NCBI GenBank assembly: GCA_035363115.1
Contig: DAOSEM010000006.1
Span: 140,790 to 204,789, forward strand
Direction: 5' to 3'
Length of the DNA stretch: 64,000 nt
DNA from: Syntrophales bacterium
GTDB lineage: Bacteria > Desulfobacterota > Syntrophia > Syntrophales > PHBD01
Shown here: one piece after another, positions 59,040-64,000 of the stretch
How positions within the stretch are numbered: the first letter of the stretch is position 1
Layout: every line of letters starts with the position of its first letter
Position numbers and translations under genes: made by a program
The notes under the pieces: generated by a model
The model's input: the letters and a program-made list of their open reading frames with translations, nothing else
Told to the model about the DNA's origin: nothing
Databases searched by the model: none

Positions 59040-59859
59040 GGATGTCGAAAACCGGTCCTTCCCTGCAGACCCGCACGTATGACAAAGCGCTGTCCCTGCC
59101 GCGGACGGCGACGGCGCAGCCCAGGCAGGCCCCGAGCCCGCAGGCCATGCGCTCCTCCACGGAGACCTGGCATGGAACCGGCGAGTCCCGGAGCATGTCC
59201 GCCAGACATGACAGCATCGGCCGGGGACCGCAGGCGTAGAGGGCCGTCTCTTCCGGGTGGAACGAGGGCAGATCCTGGCCCAGGGGGTCCGTCACGATGC
59301 CGCATGAACCGCAGGTGCCGTCGTCCGTGGTGACGACCACGCGCGAGCACAGCGCCTCCATCCGCTCCAGCCCGACCAGGGCGTCGGCGCAGCGGGCACC
59401 GGCGTAACAGACGATGTCTTTTTCCGCCCCGTCCGGGATTCCCCGGTAATGCTCCGCCAGGAAGGTCAGGGGGGCGATGCCGATGCCGCCGGAGATGAGC
59501 ACGAGGGTCCGGAGTTCCGGGGCAATGCGGAATCCGCGGCCCAGGGGGCCCAGGACCTGCAGCACCCGGCCCGCCGGGAGGCCCGAGAGCAGGGCCGTAC
59601 CCTTCCCGGCCACCCGGTAGAGAAGCTCCAGGCGGGCCTCCCCCCTCCGCTGCGAGAAGCTGTAGATTCCGAGGGGCCGGGCCAGTAGGGGGTCCGACCG
59701 GTCGGGCATCCGCACCATGACGAACTGGCCCGGAACGGGGTCGGTGATGGGAATCGGGAGTCCCAGGACCATGTGGAAATGGCCGGGCGCCGTCTCGCGA
59801 TTCGACAGCACCACCCCCTCGACATTTCGCTCCATTCCCCGCCGTGCCTGGTCCGTCAT
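59023..59859 (-). CDS. pyrK: Dihydroorotate dehydrogenase electron-transfer subunit
   Basis: The 278-residue protein has FAD-binding (RPLGIYSF), NAD-binding (LISGGIGIAPL, YACGPRPML) and C-terminal [2Fe-2S] (ERMACGLGACLGCAV then VCREGPVF) motifs of PyrK. It passes electrons from PyrD to NAD. The start at 59859 is likely. Alternatives at 59946 and 59835 remain possible. A GAGACGGG inverted repeat lies in the rimI-pyrK gap. Confidence 0.92.
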   Translation of the reverse strand: MTDQARRGMERNVEGVVLSNRETAPGHFHMVLGLPIPITDPVPGQFVMVRMPDRSDPLLARPLGIYSFSQRRGEARLELLYRVAGKGTALLSGLPAGRVLQVLGPLGRGFRIAPELRTLVLISGGIGIAPLTFLAEHYRGIPDGAEKDIVCYAGARCADALVGLERMEALCSRVVVTTDDGTCGSCGIVTDPLGQDLPSFHPEETALYACGPRPMLSCLADMLRDSPVPCQVSVEERMACGLGACLGCAVAVRGRDSALSYVRVCREGPVFDIHELDW

Positions 59860-59904
59860 GATTTCCAATTCGATTTCTTGAACGATCCTGAATGTTTGAA
59901 TGGT

Positions 59905-59931
59905 CCCGTCTCTTTTCTCACAGGAGACGGG
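59905..59931. repeat. Inverted repeat between rimI and pyrK
   Basis: CCCGTCTC and GAGACGGG are a perfect 8-bp inverted repeat around 11 bases. No T-run follows on the minus strand, so it is not an obvious terminator. It could be a leader hairpin affecting pyrK expression. Confidence 0.4.
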
Positions 59932-59964
59932 CAATTGCAACGACAAATCCGGCCCGCTCCCCCG

Positions 59965-60426
59965 TCACGAAGCATTCCACTCCATGAGAAGCGCGTCTTC
60001 GCCGGTTTCGGGATAATAGCCGCGCCGGGTGCCGGTGCGTTGGAACCCCCATTTCCGGTACAGCTCGATGGCCGCCGCGTTGCTTCTCCGCACCTCCAGA
60101 ACCACCCGCGTCACGTCCTCCCGGGTGCACAGATCCAGCATTCCCTTCATGAGGCAGTCGGCGATGCCGGCGCGCCGGAGGTCCTGCCGGACGGCGATCC
60201 GCTGCAGCTGGCCCTCGCCGGCCACGAACCAGAAGAACATGTACCCGCATACGGAAGCCCCCGGCCTTCGCGCCTCCCGCGCTGCAAGGCTCCTGGAGAT
60301 GACCAGGTCCAGCTCCCGCAGGAACAGCTCCCGGGACCAGGGGGTCGGAAAGGAGGCGCGCTCGATGGCCAGGATCTCCTCCAGGTACTCTTCCGTCACC
60401 GGAGAAAGTTCAATGGACGGGCTCAT
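59965..60426 (-). CDS. rimI: Ribosomal protein S18 N-terminal acetyltransferase
   Basis: The 153-residue GNAT protein has ASFPTPWSRELFLREL, LQRIAVRQDLRRAGIADCLM (acetyl-CoA loop) and LEVRRSNAAAIELYRKWGFQRTGTRRGYY, all RimI-like. The start at 60426 is the usual N-terminus. A frame to 60462 adds 12 residues overlapping the EIIC gene end. It follows the PTS EIIC gene by 13 bases. RimI acetylates S18. Other targets are possible. Confidence 0.85.
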   Translation of the reverse strand: MSPSIELSPVTEEYLEEILAIERASFPTPWSRELFLRELDLVISRSLAAREARRPGASVCGYMFFWFVAGEGQLQRIAVRQDLRRAGIADCLMKGMLDLCTREDVTRVVLEVRRSNAAAIELYRKWGFQRTGTRRGYYPETGEDALLMEWNAS

Positions 60427-60439
60427 CCGGGACTCCGAA

Positions 60440-61138
60440 TCATGGGCCCTGGAACAGCTCAAGGAAGAAAACGGCCGCCAGGTACACGCCGCAGAATACG
60501 TGCAGCGCCCTCTTCTGGGAAAAGGCTTTCAGGGCGGCGGCGATTCCCACGACGGGAAACATGAAATACGTCAGCTGCAGGGCCATGCGGACCGAATGGG
60601 AAAGATGCTCCAGAAGCCAGCCCAGGAGAGGAACGCCCACCGCCAAAAGAACGGCCAGCAGCCCCGCCGACGAGAGCCAGTAGCGGCCGATCGCCCGTAT
60701 GTGCAGCCGGGAGACGGCCCCGAGATCGCCCGCTTCCCCGGCCGCAACGGCCTGCCGCGCCAAGCGCTCGTTCAGCATGACGAGAACCTGCTCCCCCTTC
60801 TGGGCGAGGTGGGCAACGGGCAGAAACATGAGAAGAGAAAGGGCGACGGTCTCCCTGGGAACGTTCCCGGACGGACCCGGGCTGTTCAGGACCGCAACAG
60901 AAACGGCAAGAACGGTCACGATGGTTTCGTTGGGGGGAATGTAGGTCCCGATGGGAAGATGGTCGATCCAGAACAGTTCGATCAGGGCTCCCACGAGCAG
61001 ACCCGTCGCCGGGGCGCCCAGCATCCATCCCGTGAGGGTCCCCGCCACGACGGGGCGGGAGATCATGGCCTGGAGAACGACCCGGTCCAGGCACATCAAC
61101 CCGCCGGCTGTAGCAATGAGAAGGATTTTCCAGTGCAC
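60440..61138 (-). CDS. PTS mannose/sorbose-family IIC component
   Basis: The 232-residue, multi-helix membrane protein has the ALIELFWIDHLPIGTYIPPNETI signature of the EII-Man/Sor IIC family. Translation likely begins at GTG 61138 behind GGAGGG. The frame is open up to 61609 inside EIIB but is not coding there. It follows EIIB by 41 bases. The usual companion IID protein is not in this window, so the transporter may be incomplete or regulatory. Confidence 0.85.
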   Translation of the reverse strand: MHWKILLIATAGGLMCLDRVVLQAMISRPVVAGTLTGWMLGAPATGLLVGALIELFWIDHLPIGTYIPPNETIVTVLAVSVAVLNSPGPSGNVPRETVALSLLMFLPVAHLAQKGEQVLVMLNERLARQAVAAGEAGDLGAVSRLHIRAIGRYWLSSAGLLAVLLAVGVPLLGWLLEHLSHSVRMALQLTYFMFPVVGIAAALKAFSQKRALHVFCGVYLAAVFFLELFQGP

Positions 61139-61179
61139 GGGTCCCTCCGGCGGGTGTCCTCGGGGCGGTCGGGACGGCG

Positions 61180-61668
61180 CTATTGGACCTCGTCGCCGAG
61201 GACATCCCGGATGTCGACGGGTTTCTCCCGCGGGACGCGGCGGACATCCACGTGGACGCCGTCCTTCACCAGCTCCCGAATGGCGCTGATGTCCTCTTCC
61301 CCAAGCAGGACCGAGGGAGCGCACTGCTGGATGCACTCCTCGTTGTGGATGTTCCCGATGTTCAGGTGGTCGAAGTAAAATCCGCCCCGATACGCCCGCA
61401 GGGCATCCTTCATGGATGAGAAGAGGATGATGGCCTTGCGGCCTTTTCTCTCGATGCTCCGGATGTTTGTCGGAAACTCGTCGACGCTGCTGATCAGGGT
61501 CTCGATTTCCCGGGGGACGGACATCTTGATGACCGTCTCCCGAAAAAAATCGTTCGCCACGTGGTCGTCGACAACGATGATGCAGTTGGCCCTGGCAAAG
61601 GGAACCCATGCCTCGATGATCTGGCCGTGGACCAGACGGTTGTCGATTCTCACCAGGGCGATGTCCAT
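61180..61668 (-). CDS. PTS mannose/sorbose-family IIB component
   Basis: The 162-residue protein begins MDIALVRIDNRLVHGQI, with the phosphorylated histidine in RLVHGQ. DDHVANDFF and the NIGNIH segment follow, as in IIB of the mannose family. It lies 13 bases after EIIA and would pass phosphate from EIIA to a sugar. Confidence 0.92.
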   Translation of the reverse strand: MDIALVRIDNRLVHGQIIEAWVPFARANCIIVVDDHVANDFFRETVIKMSVPREIETLISSVDEFPTNIRSIERKGRKAIILFSSMKDALRAYRGGFYFDHLNIGNIHNEECIQQCAPSVLLGEEDISAIRELVKDGVHVDVRRVPREKPVDIRDVLGDEVQ

Positions 61669-61681
61669 GTCCGGGAACCCG

Positions 61682-62092
61682 TCATGTGCCGACCTTCCTG
61701 TTGAGGATCTCGCTGGCGAGGGAGATGTTGTTCCGTCCGTAATCCTTGATGAAGCAGGAGAAATCCTTCAGGTTCATAGTCTCGCGGACATCGGCGAGCT
61801 TCAGCATCATGGGGAGATTGACGCCGGTGACGACCTCGACCTTCCCGTCCTTCATGAAGGAAAGGGAAATGTTGGAAGGCGTTCCGCCGAAGAGGTCCGT
61901 CATGATGAGGACCCCTTTGCCCTGCTCGAGCTTCTTGATGGCGGTGCTGATTTCCTTCTTGATCTCTTCGACGCCCTTGCTCTGGTCGATGGGGATGTGG
62001 AGAACGCCCTTCATGGGACCCTTGATCATTTCTGCGGCCTTGATCAACTCCTTGCCGAGATCGCCATGGGTTGTAATCAGAACTCCGATCAT
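61682..62092 (-). CDS. PTS mannose/sorbose-family IIA component
   Basis: The 136-residue protein has the IIA phosphorylation site histidine in VLITTHGDLG, the GVLIMTDLFGGTPSN segment and VTGVNLPMMLKL, all hallmarks of IIA-Man. It heads the leftward set and has a probable promoter at 62126-62154. HPr and enzyme I are not seen nearby. Confidence 0.92.
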   Translation of the reverse strand: MIGVLITTHGDLGKELIKAAEMIKGPMKGVLHIPIDQSKGVEEIKKEISTAIKKLEQGKGVLIMTDLFGGTPSNISLSFMKDGKVEVVTGVNLPMMLKLADVRETMNLKDFSCFIKDYGRNNISLASEILNRKVGT

Positions 62093-62125
62093 GATGCACT
62101 CCAGCCAGTACCGTTTAGGGGCGCT

Positions 62126-62154
62126 ACGCTAATGGATTCACCTGCTATTGTCAA
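62126..62154 (-). promoter_or_regulatory. Predicted promoter of the PTS operon
   Basis: Minus-strand TTGACA (62149-62154), 17 bases, TAGCGT (62126-62131), about 35 bases before the EIIA start. The -35 is perfect and the -10 weaker. It is divergent from the phosphomannomutase promoter. Confidence 0.5.
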
Positions 62155-62178
62155 GGCCAATCGGCCCTCAAATCCTTC

Positions 62179-62208
62179 TTGACAGAGTCGCCCTTTTTAA
62201 CATAGAAC
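62179..62208 (+). promoter_or_regulatory. Predicted promoter of the phosphomannomutase gene
   Basis: TTGACA (62179-62184) is followed by an AT-rich stretch with CATAGAAC at about 16-18 bases distance. The gene starts at 62298 behind GAGGAGG. The -35 is perfect and the -10 uncertain. Confidence 0.45.
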
Positions 62209-62297
62209 GCCGTACTTTCAATGTACTGCACGCGCTTCCCCGCAGCTTGCCGGGGAGGTTGTCTTCCATAACCCGCCGATTCAACGAGGAGGCCATC

Positions 62298-63653
62298 ATG
62301 AACCCAGAGATTTTCCGGGAATACGACGTCAGGGGCCTGGTGGACAGGGACCTGAATCCCGATTTCGTCCGGGAACTCGGGCAGGCCATCGGGACCTACG
62401 CCCGACAGCGAGGAGTCCGGACCATGACCCTGGGCCGGGATTGCCGGCTCAGCTCCGAATCCTACGCCGGGCAGATGGCCCGGGGTCTCCGGAGCACCGG
62501 CATCGACGTCATCGACGTGGGCATGTGCGCCACACCTGTCCTCTATTACTCCATCCGCCACCTGGAAACGGACGGCGGCGTCATGGTCACCGGTAGCCAC
62601 AACCCTCCGGAATTCAATGGTTTCAAGATCTGCATCGGTCCCGACACGATCTATGGCAACGACATCCAGGAAGTCCGCCGGATCATGGAGAAGGGCCGCT
62701 ATGAACGGGGTGAGGGCCGCATGACGACCCAGGACGTCTCGGGCGCATACGAGGACCTTTTGTTCGGGAACGTGGCGGTCAGGAAGGGCATCTCCGTCGT
62801 CGTCGACGGGGGAAACGGCGTCGGCGGCCTCTTCGTCCTGCCCCTGTTCCGGCGCCTGGGCTGCCGTGTCACCGATATCTACTGCGAGCCCGACGGGCGG
62901 TTCCCGAACCACTTTCCCGACCCGACGGTGCCGGAAAACCTGAAGGACCTGATCGCTCTCGTAAAGAAGGAAGGAGCCGATCTCGGCATCGCCTTCGACG
63001 GGGACGCCGACCGTATCGGAGCCGTCACCGACGAGGGGCGCATTCTCTGGGGCGACGAGCTCCTGCTCCTGTTTTCCCGGTTCATTCTCAAGGAGCGTCC
63101 CGGCGCGGCGATCATCGGCGAGGTGAAGTGCTCCCAGAACCTTTACGATGACATCGCCCGGCACGGCGGGCGGCCCATCATGTGGAAGGCCGGCCACTCC
63201 CTGATCAAGGGGAAAATGAAGGAAGAAGACGCCGTCCTGGCCGGGGAGATGAGCGGCCACCTGTTTTTTGCGGACCGCTACTACGGGTACGACGATGCGA
63301 TCTACGCGGCGGTACGACTCCTGGAAATCGTCTCCTCCTCCGAAACCACCCTGAGTGCCCTGCTGGCGGACGTTCCAAAAACCTTCACCACGCCGGAGAT
63401 CCGCGTGGACTGCCCGGACGAGCTGAAGTTCCGGGTCGTCGAGGAGGTGAAGGCCCGTTTTGCCAGGACGTACAAGATCATCGACATCGACGGCGTGCGC
63501 ATCCCCTTCCCTGACGGCTGGGGCCTGATCCGAGCCTCCAACACCCAGCCGGTCCTCGTCCTGCGCTTCGAGGCGGCGACGGAGGACCGCCTCCGGGAAA
63601 TCCGCGGCCTCGTCGAGGGAACGCTCGAAGAGGTGAAGCGAACCGTCTCCTGA
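62298..63653 (+). CDS. Phosphomannomutase/phosphoglucomutase
   Basis: The 451-residue alpha-D-phosphohexomutase has the phosphoserine loop VMVTGSHNPPEFNGFK, the metal-binding AFDGDADRIGAV, the sugar-binding GEMSGHLFF and the C-terminal phosphate-binding RASNTQPVLVLRFEA. It interconverts hexose 1- and 6-phosphates and supplies precursors for surface polysaccharide (AlgC/ManB-like). The start at 62298 is fixed by its GAGGAGG site. It is monocistronic. Confidence 0.93.
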   Translation: MNPEIFREYDVRGLVDRDLNPDFVRELGQAIGTYARQRGVRTMTLGRDCRLSSESYAGQMARGLRSTGIDVIDVGMCATPVLYYSIRHLETDGGVMVTGSHNPPEFNGFKICIGPDTIYGNDIQEVRRIMEKGRYERGEGRMTTQDVSGAYEDLLFGNVAVRKGISVVVDGGNGVGGLFVLPLFRRLGCRVTDIYCEPDGRFPNHFPDPTVPENLKDLIALVKKEGADLGIAFDGDADRIGAVTDEGRILWGDELLLLFSRFILKERPGAAIIGEVKCSQNLYDDIARHGGRPIMWKAGHSLIKGKMKEEDAVLAGEMSGHLFFADRYYGYDDAIYAAVRLLEIVSSSETTLSALLADVPKTFTTPEIRVDCPDELKFRVVEEVKARFARTYKIIDIDGVRIPFPDGWGLIRASNTQPVLVLRFEAATEDRLREIRGLVEGTLEEVKRTVS

Positions 63654-63670
63654 CACCGCCCAAAACGCAC

Positions 63671-63714
63671 AAAGGGGTGGACCGATTTCAAATCCACCCC
63701 CTTCCTAATTTTTT
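63671..63714 (+). terminator. Terminator formed by a REP-like palindrome
   Basis: AAGGGGTGGA and TCCACCCCCTT pair around CCGATTTCAAA and are followed by CCTAATTTTTTC. The core is the same ATTTCAAAT palindrome seen near 49 kb. It ends the phosphomannomutase transcript. Confidence 0.7.
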
Positions 63715-63775
63715 CATTTTTTTTAAAGTGATTCAGGAGCGGATGGGGGGCCGGCATGTGGGAGCCGGGCTTCCC

Positions 63776-63920
63776 TCGCGCTCAGGAGCGTTTTTTCGAC
63801 CCTGCATCGTCTCGCTCCGCTGCAAAGTCATAACTCGCGCCCAGGGGCGCTCAGACAGATGACTTTGCGGGCGCTGCGCTGCGACGGCAGGGTGCCCCGA
63901 AAAAGCCGCTATTCGCGCTC
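63776..63920. repeat. Large imperfect palindrome near the right edge
   Basis: GCAAAGTCAT (63822-63831) pairs exactly with ATGACTTTGC (63859-63868). Going outward, CGCTCCGCT faces GCGCTGCGCT, CCCTGC faces GCAGGG, TTTTTCG faces CGAAAAA and GCGCTC faces a similar block at 63916-63920. A small inner hairpin GCGCCC/GGGCGC sits in the loop. No gene is visible in 63715-64000. Confidence 0.65.
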
Positions 63921-64000
63921 CGGGAAGACCCTCCTCCCCACCAACGTTCGCGGGGGCGCGACCGGGGGTTCCCAGAGGAGCAATTGGAAAACGTTTCCGG

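Overview
The window is about 64 kb of high-GC bacterial chromosome, densely packed with genes. No rRNA, tRNA, CRISPR array, integrase or transposase was found. The gene content suggests an anaerobic member of the Desulfobacterota (old Deltaproteobacteria), perhaps of the Syntrophia type. The pointers are a biotin-dependent acyl-CoA carboxylase with its own biotin supply and two biotin ligases, a thiol:fumarate-reductase-like flavoprotein/iron-sulfur pair, a Cam-type gamma carbonic anhydrase, several HD-GYP proteins, and REP-like and large palindromic repeats. The taxonomy is inference from gene content only.

Region by region. (1) 1-5.7 kb: the end of an rdgC-like gene, then a complete biotin operon read leftward (bioB, birA, bioY, bioM, bioN). 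A BirA operator at 5656-5687 overlaps the bioB promoter. (2) 5.8-15 kb: a zinc-ribbon protein, a gamma carbonic anhydrase, a cofactor run (coaE, coaX, a second biotin ligase, nadC), valS and a TPR/SLH lipoprotein. (3) 14.3-25.2 kb: miaA-mutL, an envelope pair (LPP20-like protein and a GNA1162/FN3/beta-helix lipoprotein), an MBL-fold hydrolase, truA-rfbD and pgk. (4) 25.4-34.1 kb: acyl-CoA carboxylase beta subunit, then a BaeSR-like two-component system divergent from an OMF-MacA-MacB-type tripartite efflux operon. (5) 34.1-41.3 kb: a hybrid sensor kinase, two HD-GYP proteins and the ribosome-assembly GTPase der.

(6) 41.3-47.2 kb is a distinct, AT-richer accessory island. It holds a three-gene leftward cassette: a PHP-domain/ABC-type ATPase, a 103-residue unknown protein, and a restriction-endonuclease-like/STAND NTPase. 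This is the best candidate for an undescribed defence system. (7) 47.2-52.5 kb: a transglutaminase-like protein, a methyltransferase, a YkgJ-type Cys cluster protein, and the TfrA/TfrB-like pair. (8) 52.6-56 kb: a 709-residue unknown protein and an HD-GYP protein that appear to share an N-terminal module. (9) 56-62.1 kb: a long leftward set of PTS EIIA-EIIB-EIIC (no EIID), rimI, pyrK-pyrD, a DUF4384 protein, an MBL hydrolase and a PsiE-like membrane protein. (10) 62.1-64 kb: a phosphomannomutase/phosphoglucomutase followed by a repeat that can act as a terminator and a large imperfect palindrome.

Working together, the biotin genes would feed the carboxylase, with BirA coupling supply to demand. 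The envelope, efflux and c-di-GMP genes point to an active surface and signalling biology. The island is foreign in composition and function.
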